The notes under the pieces: generated by a model
Told to the model about the DNA's origin: nothing
Database searches by the model: none
Seen by the model: the letters and a program-made list of their open reading frames with translations, nothing else
Made by a program: the position numbers and the translations under genes
Part shown: positions 22,755 through 31,658 of the stretch, piece after piece
Position numbering within the stretch: the first letter of the stretch is position 1
Layout of the letters: each line of letters starts with the position of its first letter
From: Chloroflexota bacterium
Lineage (GTDB): Bacteria > Chloroflexota > Dehalococcoidia > SHYB01
Length of the DNA: 36,128 nt
Assembly (NCBI GenBank): GCA_016875535.1
Contig: VGPF01000025.1
Span: 1 to 36,128, forward strand
Direction: 5' to 3'

Positions 22755-23957
22755 TTAGACGCCGACCTTCGCGCGCTCTTCGATGGGCCAGTTGACGATG
22801 CCGCGGGTCTTCAGGTCATCCTGCTGTGAGGTGGTGTAGCCCAGCTCCGCGAGGATGTCCCGCGTGTGCTGGCCTGCCAGCGGCGCTGGCCCCCAGATGT
22901 TGCCCGGCGTCTCCGAGAGGCGGATGATCTGGCCCACCTCTCGCATGGTGCCGAACTGGGAATGGGGGTAGACGGAGACGAGACCGCTCTGGACGTGCTC
23001 CGGGTTGCCGAAGAGCTTATCGGGGCCTTTCATCTCGGAGATCTCACAGGGGACGCCTGCGGCATCAAGGGCCTTGAACCACTCGGCGGCGGTGCGCGCC
23101 AGAAAGAGTTTCTCCAACTCGGCGGAGAGGGAGTCGGCGTTCTTCTTGCGGGCCTCTTTGGTGGCGAAGCGAAGGTCCGAGGATAGTCCAGGCGCGCCGA
23201 CGGTCTTGCACAGCGCTTGGAAGTCCTTCTCCTTTGCGACCACGACACATATCCATTCCTCGCTCTTCGTCGGGTAGATACGGCAGAGTGGGCCATAGCC
23301 GGTCTGCTTTTGATCCAGCTGGAACCACTCGGAGAGGGTGCCGTCCTTTTTCCAATGGAGCTCCGACGTGGTAATCATGCCGGAGACCATCTGCGGACAT
23401 TCGATCTTCTGGCCCTGGCCGGTCTTAGCCCTATGGATAAGGGCCATGAGGAGGCCAATGGCGCCGAGCTGGCCGTTGCCGTAGTCCATGTTGGCGACGC
23501 TGTTCACGGGGTTATTGCCCTTGCCCGCGCTCATGATGGCCATCCCGACCATCGCGCCGACGAGGGGCTCGAAGCCGGGCTGGTCCTTGCGCGGGCCAAT
23601 CGTGCCGAAGGAGGGCGAGTGCATGTAGATGACGCCGGGGTTGAACTTTTTCACGTCTTCGTAGCCGATGCCCAGGCGCTCGGCGACGCCCGGGCGCATG
23701 TTGTGGCAGACGATGTCCGTCTGCTTGAAGAGCTTGTGGACGATGGCCTGGCCATCCGGGTTCTTGAGGTCCACGGCGAGAGAGCGTTTGTTGCGCTGGC
23801 AGCCGATGAAGGGGCCCATGCTGCGGCGCATAGGGTCGCCGGTGACGGCTTCCACCTTGATGACGTCTGCGCCGAGATCGGCAAGGAGCTTCGCGGCATA
23901 AGGGCCTGCGAAGAAGATACCGAAGTCTACGATCTTGATGCCTTGGAGCGCGTACAT
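22755..23957 (-). CDS. CaiB/BaiF family III CoA-transferase, third copy
   Basis: 400 residues with the family N-terminus (GIKIVDFGIFFAGPYAAKLLADLGADVIKVEAVTGDP) and LAVDLKNPDGQAIVHKLF. At the position of the formyl-CoA transferase Asp the alignment by eye gives Val191 (IECPQMVSG), with no obvious acidic replacement next to it. That would impair the usual acyl-anhydride mechanism unless another residue serves. ATG at 23957 has AAGGAGG upstream. It starts 10 bases after copy four on the same strand, so the pair is likely co-transcribed and might form a heteromeric enzyme with one active subunit. Confidence 0.9.
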   Translation of the reverse strand: MYALQGIKIVDFGIFFAGPYAAKLLADLGADVIKVEAVTGDPMRRSMGPFIGCQRNKRSLAVDLKNPDGQAIVHKLFKQTDIVCHNMRPGVAERLGIGYEDVKKFNPGVIYMHSPSFGTIGPRKDQPGFEPLVGAMVGMAIMSAGKGNNPVNSVANMDYGNGQLGAIGLLMALIHRAKTGQGQKIECPQMVSGMITTSELHWKKDGTLSEWFQLDQKQTGYGPLCRIYPTKSEEWICVVVAKEKDFQALCKTVGAPGLSSDLRFATKEARKKNADSLSAELEKLFLARTAAEWFKALDAAGVPCEISEMKGPDKLFGNPEHVQSGLVSVYPHSQFGTMREVGQIIRLSETPGNIWGPAPLAGQHTRDILAELGYTTSQQDDLKTRGIVNWPIEERAKVGV

Positions 23958-23967
23958 GGCGTCCTCC

Positions 23968-25104
23968 TTAGATGACGGCGGCGGCGCGCAGCTTCGCGAT
24001 ATCGTTCTTGGTGTAGCCTGCGGCGGAAAGCAGCTCTTCCGTGTGCTGGCCCTTCTTGGGAGCGGAGCCACGGATGGCGGTGGGAGCCTTTTCGAAACGG
24101 AGGCTGAGGCCGATCTCTTCGATGGGGCCGATCTCCGGGTCGTCAACGGTTTCGACGAACTTCATGGCGTAGGCCTGGGCGTCATGAAGGGCGCCGCCAG
24201 GGGGCAGGACCGGCAGAGAGGGAACATCTGCGCGCTTCAGCATGGCGAGGCCCTCATCCCGGGAGTGCTCCAGGAACCACCGCTTGGTGCGTTTCTCCAT
24301 CTCGGGCCAGCTTTCGCCGGTCATGGGAACGCCCACATACTCCTTAAAGCCGATATGCTCCATCATCCGGTCGAAGGCGCCCTGCGCGCCGGTGTGAAGC
24401 TGGAGCCATTCTCCTTTGGCGCATTCGAAGAGCTCGACGAGGAGGCGCTTCTGCCAGGGGGTGATGTTGAACTTGTCCGCGCCGCGCTCCGTGCGCCACC
24501 AGTTCATATTGAGCATGGCGAGGGCGCCATCGCGGAGGGAGGTGTCCACATGCTGGCCATTGCCGGTCTTGGTATCGCGGACGTAGAGGGCGGTGAGCGC
24601 GCCGATGACGACGTTAAAGGCGGTGGAATAGCTGGGCATGGCGAGGCCGGCGTAGATGGGCCCCTTGCGGTGGCCTGTCTGCTGGCCGTGGATACCGACG
24701 CGGGCCTGGACGAGGCCGTCATACCCGGGGCGGTCACGGTCGCTGCCCTTCTGGCCATAGGCGGAGATGGAGGTATAGACCAGACGGGGGAACTTCTTGT
24801 GAACGGCCTCGTAGCCGATCCCGAGCGCATCGGCGACGCCGGGGGAGAAGCTTTCGACAAGGACATCGGCCTTGGCCAGCAGCTTCTCGAGAACGTGCTT
24901 CCCTTCGGGCTTCTTGAGGTCGAGGGTCACGCTCTTTTTGCCTCGATTCCAGACGCGATAGCCGGGGTGGGTGACGACATCGCCGCCGGGCGGGACGATA
25001 CGTATGACCTCGGCCCCGTAATCGGCCATGAGCATGGCGGCAAGGGGGCCGGGGATGCCCCAGGTGAGATCGAGAACGGTGTAGCCGGTCAGCGGTCCTG
25101 CCAT
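23968..25104 (-). CDS. CaiB/BaiF family III CoA-transferase, fourth copy
   Basis: 378 residues. Begins GYTVLDLTWGIPGPLAAMLMADYGAEVIRI and contains VTLDLKKPEGKHVLEKLL. It is the only one of the four copies in this window whose catalytic Asp is clearly kept (Asp192 in VDTSLRDGAL). ATG at 25104 follows CAGGAGG by six bases. Divergent from pheS across 230 bases. The acyl and acceptor substrates are not predictable. Confidence 0.91.
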   Translation of the reverse strand: MAGPLTGYTVLDLTWGIPGPLAAMLMADYGAEVIRIVPPGGDVVTHPGYRVWNRGKKSVTLDLKKPEGKHVLEKLLAKADVLVESFSPGVADALGIGYEAVHKKFPRLVYTSISAYGQKGSDRDRPGYDGLVQARVGIHGQQTGHRKGPIYAGLAMPSYSTAFNVVIGALTALYVRDTKTGNGQHVDTSLRDGALAMLNMNWWRTERGADKFNITPWQKRLLVELFECAKGEWLQLHTGAQGAFDRMMEHIGFKEYVGVPMTGESWPEMEKRTKRWFLEHSRDEGLAMLKRADVPSLPVLPPGGALHDAQAYAMKFVETVDDPEIGPIEEIGLSLRFEKAPTAIRGSAPKKGQHTEELLSAAGYTKNDIAKLRAAAVI

Positions 25105-25273
25105 AGTGGCCTCCTGAATCGGGAAAGCGGCCCAATCCTACCAAAGTATGGGCGGTTGCGCCACCAAAGGAGGAACGGGAAGGGAAAGCGGTCATCCACT
25201 GAAGAGACTGAAGGATGCCGATATCACTTGGTGGATTTGCCACCGGGAACAGCGGGTACGCACGTTATGCCAT

Positions 25274-25303
25274 TTGACGCCTCTCTTTGGCCTTCTGTAT
25301 CCT
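25274..25303 (+). promoter_or_regulatory. Putative pheST promoter
   Basis: TTGACG (25274-25279) is followed after 18 bases by TATCCT (25298-25303), 32 bases before the pheS ATG. The leader would be only about 25 nt, too short for a tRNA-responsive leader. Confidence 0.45.
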
Positions 25304-25334
25304 GTTCACCAGATTTATCGAGGCTCCCCTCTCC

Positions 25335-26339
25335 ATGCAGGAACAACTTACCCATCTGCGCGCCGAAGCCCTTGCCGCCTTGGAAAAGGTCTCCAACGCC
25401 AAGGAGCTTGAGGAGTGGCGCATCGCTTACCTTGGGCGCAAGGGGCAGATGACCCAGGTCCTTCGGGGCCTTGGGGCGCTTTCGCCGGAGGATCGCCGGG
25501 CGGCTGGAGCGCAATCGAACGAGCTGAAGGCGCTCCTGGAGCAGCGCTTCGCCGAGCGGGAGGCCGCCCTGCAAGCAGGGTCGGCTGAGGCGATAGCAGC
25601 CAGCGAGGCGATTGATGTGACCCTGCCGGGGAGGCCCGTCCAGATAGGACGGCTGCACCCAATCACGCAAGTGATCCGGGAAATCACAGGCGCTTTCACC
25701 GCGATGGGCTTCCAGGTCGTGGAAGGGCCGGAAGTGGAGTGGGACTACTACAACTTCGAGACGCTGAACATCCCGAAGGGCCACCCGGCTCGGGATATGT
25801 GGGACACGATGTGGATAGACCAGAAGAACAAGGACGGCGAACGTCCGCTGCTTCTGCGCACGCATACCTCGCCCATGCAGATACGCTACATGGAGAGGCA
25901 CAAGCCGCCGGTCCGCGTCGTGGTCCCCGGCAAGGTCTATCGCTATGAGGCGACAGATGCGACCCACGAGTGGCACTTTCACCAAATCGAAGGGTTGGTG
26001 GTGGACAAGGGCGTAAGCTTCGCGCAGTTGAAGGGGACGCTCGAAGAGTTCGCGAAGCGGCTCTTCGGCATCGAGCGGAAGGTGCGCTTCCGCTGCGACT
26101 ACTTCCCCTTCGTGGAGCCCGGCGCGGAGATGGCGATTGACTGGCAGGGGCGCTGGCTGGAAATCCTGGGCGCGGGGATGGTGCATCCGGTTGTGTTGAA
26201 GAATATGGGGTGTGACCCTCAAGTCTATTCCGGTTTCGCTTTTGGTATGGGCGTGGAGCGCATCGCGATGCTGAAGTACGGGATAGACGATATCCGGCAT
26301 TTCTATACGAACGACCTAAGATTCCTGAAGCAGTTCTAA
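25335..26339 (+). CDS. pheS: Phenylalanyl-tRNA synthetase alpha subunit
   Basis: 334 residues. An N-terminal coiled coil (1-85) binds tRNA-Phe, then a class II catalytic domain: motif 2 in [21 protein letters not shown] and motif 3 in [18 protein letters not shown]. Forms the (alpha-beta)2 enzyme with PheT. ATG at 25335 begins the conserved N-terminus; GAGG lies upstream but rather far. pheT follows by three bases. Confidence 0.97.
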   Translation: MQEQLTHLRAEALAALEKVSNAKELEEWRIAYLGRKGQMTQVLRGLGALSPEDRRAAGAQSNELKALLEQRFAEREAALQAGSAEAIAASEAIDVTLPGRPVQIGRLHPITQVIREITGAFTAMGFQVVEGPEVEWDYYNFETLNIPKGHPARDMWDTMWIDQKNKDGERPLLLRTHTSPMQIRYMERHKPPVRVVVPGKVYRYEATDATHEWHFHQIEGLVVDKGVSFAQLKGTLEEFAKRLFGIERKVRFRCDYFPFVEPGAEMAIDWQGRWLEILGAGMVHPVVLKNMGCDPQVYSGFAFGMGVERIAMLKYGIDDIRHFYTNDLRFLKQF

Positions 26340-26342
26340 GCC

Positions 26343-28730
26343 ATGAAAGCTCCCCTCTCCTGGCTGAAGTGGTACGTTCCGTTTGAGCTTGACCCGCACA
26401 CGCTGGGCCACCGGATGACGCTTGCCGGCGTTGAGGCGGACAAGATCGAAGTGCGCGGCGGCTGGGATGGCGTCGTCGTCGGCCTGGTGAAGGCGGTCAA
26501 CCCGCACCCGAACGCCGACCGCCTGCGCCTGGCGACGGTGGACTACGGCGCAGGGGAGATGACGGTGGTCTGCGGCGCGCCGAACGTGGCAGCGGGGCAG
26601 AAGATTGCCTTTGCGCGAGCAGGGGCGAAACTCATTGACGGGCACACGGGCAAGCCTGCCGTGCTGAAGCCCGCAAAGATCCGGGGCGTTGAATCGCAGG
26701 GGATGGTCTGCTCCGAAAAAGAGCTTGGCCTTTCGCAGGAGCATGAAGGCATCCTGGTGCTGCCATCGGAGGCGGCTATCGGAACACCGCTGGACGCCGT
26801 CCTGGGCGATGCCGTCATTGACTTCGCGGTGACTGCCAACCGGCCGGACTGCCTCTCCATGCTGGGGCTGGCGCACGAAGTGGCGGCGCTGACGGGCGGC
26901 AAGGTGCGGGAGCCGACGCTGCGCTACCCGGAGACGGGCGAGGCGATCCAGAAGAAGACACGGGTCGAAATCCTCGATGCCGACCTCTGCCCGCGCTATA
27001 TCGCGGGCTTGGCCACCGGCGTCAAGATCGGCCCCTCGCCGAAGTGGATGCAGGACCGCCTGACGGCGGCCGGGATGCGTCCCATCAACAATATCGTGGA
27101 TATCACGAACTACGTCATGCTCGAGTTCGGCCAGCCGCTCCACGCCTTTGACTACGACCTGCTGACAGAGCACCGGATCGTGGTGCGACGGGCGAAGGCG
27201 GGCGAGACCATCACCACGATAGACGGCCAGGAGCGGAAGCTGACGCCCAGCATACTCCTCATCGCGGACGCGGCGCGGCCGGTGGCGCTGGCGGGCGTGA
27301 TGGGCGGCGCGCGCAGCGAAGTGAGCGAGCGCACGACGAACGTGCTGCTGGAATCGGCGGCCTTCAACAATATCAACATCCGTCGAACGTCCAGAGATAT
27401 CGGCCTGCGGAGCGAGGCATCGTCGCGCTTCGAAAAGGGCCTTTCGGCGGAGCTGCCCATCTACGCGGCGCGCCGGGCGATGCAGCTCTTTGTGGAGCTG
27501 TGCGGCGGGACGGCGGCGCAGGGGCTTGTGGATGTCTACCCAGGAAAGGCGCCGCAGCGGAGGGTGCGGGTGACGGGCCATCGGGCGAGTGCGCTGCTGG
27601 GCGTCCGACTCACTTCAAGCGACCTGACGCCGGTGCTGAGGTCGCTCGGCTGTGATATCCATCACGCAAGCGACGACGCGTTGGAGGTCACACCACCCTA
27701 CTGGCGGATGGACTTGAATATCGAGGACGACCTGGTAGAGGAGTATGTGCGCATCAAAGGCTTCGACTCGATCCCGACGGCAAAGCTCTCAGGGGCTGTG
27801 CCAGCCTTCGAGCCATCGCCGCTCCTGGCGCTCAAGGAGAGCCTGCGCGATTTGCTGGCGGGAGCGGGACTGCAAGAGGTCATCACCTATTCGCTGACGA
27901 ACCAGGCCGGGCAAGCGCTCTCCGGGGGCGGCAACGGCCTGCGCATCCTGAATCCCCTGGCGAGTGACCAGGAGGAGCTGCGCCTGAACCTGCGCCACGG
28001 GCTGCTGAAGACACTGGCGATCAACCAGAGGAACCAGGAGAACGGTGTGCGTCTCTTCGAGCTGGGGCGCATCTACATCCCACGCTCGGAAGAGCTTCCG
28101 GACGAGCGGGAAATCCTTGGGGTGCTCCTCTCCGGGCCGCGGGATGACCTGCACTGGAGGCGAACAGAGGAGAGCCTGGACTTCTTCGACGCGAAGGGGC
28201 TGATCGAAAGCCTCCTGGCTGAGTTACTCCTGAAGGGAACCTTCGATCCCACAAAGGACGCCGTCCTGCACCCTGGGAAGACGGCGGCGATTACCCTCGG
28301 GAAGACGCAGGTGGGTGTCGTTGGCGAAGTGCATCCTAAATTCGCGCGCGCCTTCGACCTTTTAGAAAGATCTGCGGCCTATTTCGAGATTGATCTTCAA
28401 GCGCTGCTTGAAGCGATGCCGAAGGATGAGCGACGCTACCAGGCGGTCGGGCGCTTCCCCAGCGTCCTGCGGGACCTGGCTATCGTGGTAGACAGGGCGC
28501 TGCCGGCGGAGCAGGTGGCGGCGCTGATCCGGTCCGGGGAGATGGTGGCGGGGGTAACACCGTTTGATGTTTACACGGGCAAGAATATCGCCCCGGACAA
28601 GAAGTCGTTGGCTTACCGGGTGGTCTTCCAGTCACCGTCCAAGACACTCACGACGGAAGAGGCGGATGGACTACAGGAACGCCTGCTGTCGCGCCTCGCA
28701 AAGGAATTTGGGGCGACGCTCCGGGGTTAG
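26343..28730 (+). CDS. pheT: Phenylalanyl-tRNA synthetase beta subunit
   Basis: 795 residues, full length. In order: EMAP-like tRNA-binding domain (about 40-150, VVGLVKAVNPHPNADRLRLATV), B3/B4 editing domain (about 210-370), B5 domain (about 400-475), catalytic-like core, and FDX-ACB anticodon-binding domain (about 700-795, VGRFPSVLRDLAIVVD). It edits misactivated tyrosine and binds tRNA-Phe. Three bases after pheS and clearly co-translated. Confidence 0.97.
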   Translation: MKAPLSWLKWYVPFELDPHTLGHRMTLAGVEADKIEVRGGWDGVVVGLVKAVNPHPNADRLRLATVDYGAGEMTVVCGAPNVAAGQKIAFARAGAKLIDGHTGKPAVLKPAKIRGVESQGMVCSEKELGLSQEHEGILVLPSEAAIGTPLDAVLGDAVIDFAVTANRPDCLSMLGLAHEVAALTGGKVREPTLRYPETGEAIQKKTRVEILDADLCPRYIAGLATGVKIGPSPKWMQDRLTAAGMRPINNIVDITNYVMLEFGQPLHAFDYDLLTEHRIVVRRAKAGETITTIDGQERKLTPSILLIADAARPVALAGVMGGARSEVSERTTNVLLESAAFNNINIRRTSRDIGLRSEASSRFEKGLSAELPIYAARRAMQLFVELCGGTAAQGLVDVYPGKAPQRRVRVTGHRASALLGVRLTSSDLTPVLRSLGCDIHHASDDALEVTPPYWRMDLNIEDDLVEEYVRIKGFDSIPTAKLSGAVPAFEPSPLLALKESLRDLLAGAGLQEVITYSLTNQAGQALSGGGNGLRILNPLASDQEELRLNLRHGLLKTLAINQRNQENGVRLFELGRIYIPRSEELPDEREILGVLLSGPRDDLHWRRTEESLDFFDAKGLIESLLAELLLKGTFDPTKDAVLHPGKTAAITLGKTQVGVVGEVHPKFARAFDLLERSAAYFEIDLQALLEAMPKDERRYQAVGRFPSVLRDLAIVVDRALPAEQVAALIRSGEMVAGVTPFDVYTGKNIAPDKKSLAYRVVFQSPSKTLTTEEADGLQERLLSRLAKEFGATLRG

Positions 28731-28760
28731 CAAAAAGCCCGTGGTACAATCGGTGACGGT

Positions 28761-28837
28761 GCGGCGGTAACTCAGTCTGGTAGAGTTCCTGCCTTCCAAG
28801 CAGGTTGTCGCGGGTTCAAATCCCGTCCGCCGCTCCA
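28761..28837 (+). tRNA. tRNA-Gly (anticodon TCC), CCA encoded
   Basis: A 7-bp acceptor stem (GCGGCGG 28761-28767 with CCGCCGC 28827-28833) is followed by T and a genomically encoded CCA (28835-28837). The D arm carries CAGTCTGGTAGAG. The anticodon stem CCTGC/GCAGG (28788-28792, 28800-28804) encloses CTTCCAA, giving anticodon TCC at 28795-28797. The T loop is TTCAAAT. A TACAAT at 28745-28750 may be its -10 box. Its 3' half is reiterated downstream. Confidence 0.93.
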
Positions 28838-29163
28838 GCGTTTTCCCCCGAAGTCCCCTTGTTTACCCTGCACTTAGGAGGCAGGTCTTTTTGAGGCTTC
28901 AAGCGGACCAAGCAGGTTGTCGCAGGGACAAATCCCGTCCGCCGCTCCAGCGTTTTTCCACTCCTTCGCTAGCTTGCTCGTTGCTTGGAAGGCAGGTCTC
29001 TTTTGGGGCCTCTGGCGGGCCAAGCAGGTGGTCGCAGGTCAAATCCCGTCCGCCGCTCCAGCGCTTTCCCCCTAAGTCCCCTTGTTTACCCTGCACTTAG
29101 GAGGCAGGTCTTTTTGAGGCTTCAAGCGGACCAAGCAGGTGGTCGCGGGGACAAGTCGCTTCC
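28796..29163 (+). repeat. Tandem array of about 112-bp units derived from the tRNA-Gly 3' half
   Basis: Units start with CCAAGCAGG at 28796 (inside the real tRNA), 28908, 29020 and 29131 (partial), spaced 112, 112 and 111 bases. Units 1-2 keep the tRNA 3' end through CCGTCCGCCGCTCCAGCG, with progressive T-loop damage; the partial fourth lacks it. Spacers alternate A-B-A': the first and third are nearly identical, the second is different. Each spacer also carries a GGCAGGT motif; in the second it is a reverse-complement copy of the anticodon arm (GCTTGGAAGGCAGG). No full second tRNA can be folded. Confidence 0.85.
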
Positions 29164-29214
29164 CACCCTTTGTGGATGAGTGAACCAGCCCAGTAGCTTA
29201 CAAGCCAGTAGTTC

Positions 29215-29243
29215 TTGCTTTCTTCTGTTGGATTATGTAAAAT
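29215..29243 (+). promoter_or_regulatory. Putative promoter of the polysaccharide gene cluster
   Basis: TTGCTT (29215-29220) and TAAAAT (29238-29243) are spaced by 17 bases, with TG directly before the -10 box. Transcription would start near 29250, leaving a leader of about 315 nt before the NusG-like gene. Confidence 0.5.
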
Positions 29244-29567
29244 GTACGCAAATCTGATAGCTCCCTCAGTTATTAACTCCAAATCTGGAGCAGTCGGGGT
29301 TCCACATCTTGTTTATTGCCCTCCTCAGGAGGTACGATTTCTTTCTGGACACCGAAAGCTGAGGGGGCTCTACTTCCTGTGTCCGGCAGCAGTAGAGTGA
29401 CCCATATCTGTGTTAGGGGAGTAGACTAAGCGATTTGGTCATCCTAGCTCTGGGCTTTGCAGGATTTCAGACCAACATGAATCGCCCTTACCGGCAAGAG
29501 GAAGCCCCCTTTTGAACGTCCACTTAGACCAACAGGCAATTCGCCCTGAACCTCACGGAGGATGCCA
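29244..29567 (+). promoter_or_regulatory. Long structured leader before the NusG-like gene
   Basis: No gene seen. Visible structure includes a CCTCC-TCA-GGAGG hairpin (29320-29332) and a perfect 7-bp stem CTCTACT/AGTAGAG (29368-29374 with 29391-29397) enclosing a 16-nt loop. Neither is followed by a T-run. A long leader in front of a specialised NusG gene is the place where such factors, or RNA polymerase, are often loaded; that role is inference. Confidence 0.4.
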
Positions 29568-30188
29568 GTGAGTCTTCAGTGGTATGTGATTCGAAGCAAG
29601 CCGCAGAAGGAGTACACGACCCGAAATCGTCTCCTTCGGCTTGGTTTTGAAGTTTTTCTCCCTGTTGCCCGGACAGCGATGTCGAACGGTGAGCGCAAGG
29701 AGCGTCCTCTGTTCCCCGGATATCTTTTCCTCCGATGCAACCTCGGCGAACTCAAGTGGGCTCCTCTAGGTCAGTTCTCAGACTTCCTAGGCTTTGTGCA
29801 GTTCGAAAGCGTTTCCCCTCCTGTCCCTGATTCATTAATCGGTGACCTCCGCGGACGCGTCCATCGCCTTGAGCAACAGGGGGGCCTGTGGCATGCTCCC
29901 CAGTTGGGCGACCGTGTTCGGGTAAAGATCGGGAAACTGGAGAACCTGGGCGAAGTACTTAACACCCCGCAAACGCCCGACGAGCGCGTATGGGTCCTGC
30001 TTCAGTTCCTTGGTTCCCTTGTGCGAGCTCAGGTAAGACAACAGGACATCATCCCGGACTCAAAAGTCTCCACCACGCCGCTTGGCCCATTTGTGACACG
30101 CCCGCCAAGGCGCACGAGGGGCGGAGGACGTTGGATCCAGACGCCGAGCGCACTTGAGAAACACACGCCCGGCTTTGCCGTCTCTTAG
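29568..30188 (+). CDS. NusG/RfaH-like transcription antiterminator of the polysaccharide cluster
   Basis: 206 residues. The N-terminal NGN domain (WYVIRSKPQKEYTTRNRLLRLG... RPLFPGYLFLRCNL) binds RNA polymerase. A KOW-like domain follows (about 108-160, LGDRVRVKIGKLENLGEVL), then a basic, low-complexity tail. Specialised NusG paralogues (RfaH, UpxY, LoaP) sit first in long polysaccharide operons and let polymerase read through. GTG at 29568 is chosen because GGAGG (29557-29561) lies six bases before it; the ATG at 29562 touches the ribosome site. The general NusG of the cell would be elsewhere. Confidence 0.88.
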   Translation: MSLQWYVIRSKPQKEYTTRNRLLRLGFEVFLPVARTAMSNGERKERPLFPGYLFLRCNLGELKWAPLGQFSDFLGFVQFESVSPPVPDSLIGDLRGRVHRLEQQGGLWHAPQLGDRVRVKIGKLENLGEVLNTPQTPDERVWVLLQFLGSLVRAQVRQQDIIPDSKVSTTPLGPFVTRPPRRTRGGGRWIQTPSALEKHTPGFAVS

Positions 30189-30307
30189 CTGCAGAAAAAA
30201 CGAATTGCCTGCGTCGTAGCCGCTGCTCCGGGGCAGTTCGTCAAAAGAGCCAGTTCGCTCAGGATCCAGGGGGTCTTGGGCAGGGCAACTATTTGGAAAA
30301 TCCACAG

Positions 30308-30329
30308 CTCCCGGCAGATTTGCTGGGAG
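30308..30329 (+). promoter_or_regulatory. Stable hairpin upstream of the UDP-glucose dehydrogenase gene
   Basis: A 9-bp stem with one G-U pair (CTCCCGGCA 30308-30316 with TGCTGGGAG 30321-30329) and GATT loop, in a 171-base gap with no gene. No T-run follows, so it is not a plain terminator. It could be a processing or antiterminator-loading site. Confidence 0.4.
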
Positions 30330-30359
30330 GAAGTTCCCACACAGCGCACAGGAGCGTCA

Positions 30360-31658
30360 TTGAATATCGCAATCATCGGCACGGGGTACGTCGGGCTCGT
30401 TACTGGGACATGCCTCGCAGAAACGGGGAACCAGGTAGTCTGTGTTGACAACAACCCTGAAAAGATCACCCAACTACAGAAGGGCGCTGTCCCTTTCTAT
30501 GAGCCGGGCCTGGAGGAGCTCGTCCACCGACATTCGGCGAGCGGGTCTCTTTGCTTTAGCACAGATCTTGCCGAAGCAGTGGCCAAGGCATTAATCATCT
30601 TCATCTGTGTAGGGACCCCGCCAGGACAGGAGGGCGCGGCTGACCTTACAGCTGTGGAATCGGTCGCCAAGGATATTGCCAGGGCGATGAACGGGTACAA
30701 GGTCATCGTCACGAAAAGCACCGTGCCGGTAGGAACAACTGATGCCCTGGCAAAGAAGATCGCCCTTTTCACAACGCAGCCGTTCGATATGGTTTCCAAC
30801 CCCGAATTCCTAAAGCAAGGCGATGCGGTGCATGATTTCCTCAAGCCGGACCACATCGTTATTGGGACCACAAGCGCGAAGGCTGCGGAGACGATGCGCG
30901 AGCTCTACGCCCCCTTCGTCCGAACCGGAAGTCCGGTCCTTCTCACCGATACACGCAGCTCAGAAATGACAAAGTACGCCACAAACGCCATGCTCGCGGC
31001 ACGGATCTCCTTCATGAATGAAATTGCCAACCTTTGCGAACTTGTCGGAGCCGACGTTGAAATTGTGCGAAAAGGACTCGGCGCAGACAAACGGATAGGT
31101 AGCTCATTCATATTCCCTGGGGTAGGCTACGGCGGAAGCTGTTTGCCTAAGGACGTGAAAGCACTAGCCCAGATGGGACGCCAAAATGGCTATACGCTTC
31201 GTCTCTGTGAGGCCGTTGATTATGTTAATCATAGTCAAGCTGACCGATTCTTCAAAAAAATCGAGCAGCATTTCGGCTCGCTGGCAGGAGTGAAAATCGC
31301 ACTTTGGGGGCTCTCCTTCAAACCGAGGACCGACGATCTGCGAGAGGCTCCGTCTATCCGGCTCATCCAGCGGTTGCTCAGTGCTGGAGCGCAAATCAGC
31401 GCACATGACCCGCAGGCGATGGGCCTCGTAGCGAAGGCCTACCCAAGCGGCATCAGGTTCTCGCATGACGCCTACGATGCTGCCGCAGGTGCCCAAGCTA
31501 TCGCTCTTATCACTGAGTGGAATGAGTTTCGGAATCCCGACTTTGCACGTGTCAAAAAGACGATGCAGTCACCTATTATTTTCGACGGCAGGAACATTTA
31601 CGACGGCACAAAGCTGAGGCAGATGGGCTTCACATACTACGGCATAGGGCGCCCCTGA
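30360..31658 (+). CDS. ugd: UDP-glucose 6-dehydrogenase
   Basis: 432 residues. Oxidises UDP-glucose to UDP-glucuronate with two NAD+. The N-terminal Rossmann motif is NIAIIGTGYVG. The catalytic Cys lies in GVGYGGSCLPKDVKAL (about residue 260), and the C-terminal UDP-binding domain has KIALWGLSFKPRTDDLREAPS. The start is TTG at 30360, supported by AGGAG five bases upstream and by the Rossmann motif beginning at once. The stop overlaps the next ATG (TGATG). Its product is the substrate of the following enzyme. Confidence 0.93.
   Translation: MNIAIIGTGYVGLVTGTCLAETGNQVVCVDNNPEKITQLQKGAVPFYEPGLEELVHRHSASGSLCFSTDLAEAVAKALIIFICVGTPPGQEGAADLTAVESVAKDIARAMNGYKVIVTKSTVPVGTTDALAKKIALFTTQPFDMVSNPEFLKQGDAVHDFLKPDHIVIGTTSAKAAETMRELYAPFVRTGSPVLLTDTRSSEMTKYATNAMLAARISFMNEIANLCELVGADVEIVRKGLGADKRIGSSFIFPGVGYGGSCLPKDVKALAQMGRQNGYTLRLCEAVDYVNHSQADRFFKKIEQHFGSLAGVKIALWGLSFKPRTDDLREAPSIRLIQRLLSAGAQISAHDPQAMGLVAKAYPSGIRFSHDAYDAAAGAQAIALITEWNEFRNPDFARVKKTMQSPIIFDGRNIYDGTKLRQMGFTYYGIGRP

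Noticed and set aside
23935-25452. 505-residue plus-strand open frame antisense to the fourth CoA-transferase
   Set aside because: The overlapping minus-strand gene has clear family motifs and a good ribosome site; this frame has none and runs into the pheS region.
28908-29060. Additional tRNA genes in the repeat array
   Set aside because: Later units lack a 5' acceptor strand of full length, D arm and correct anticodon arm, so they are fragments.
28796-29163. CRISPR-like array
   Set aside because: Repeats are regular, but the repeated part is a tRNA 3' half and the 'spacers' are related to one another; no cas genes are present.
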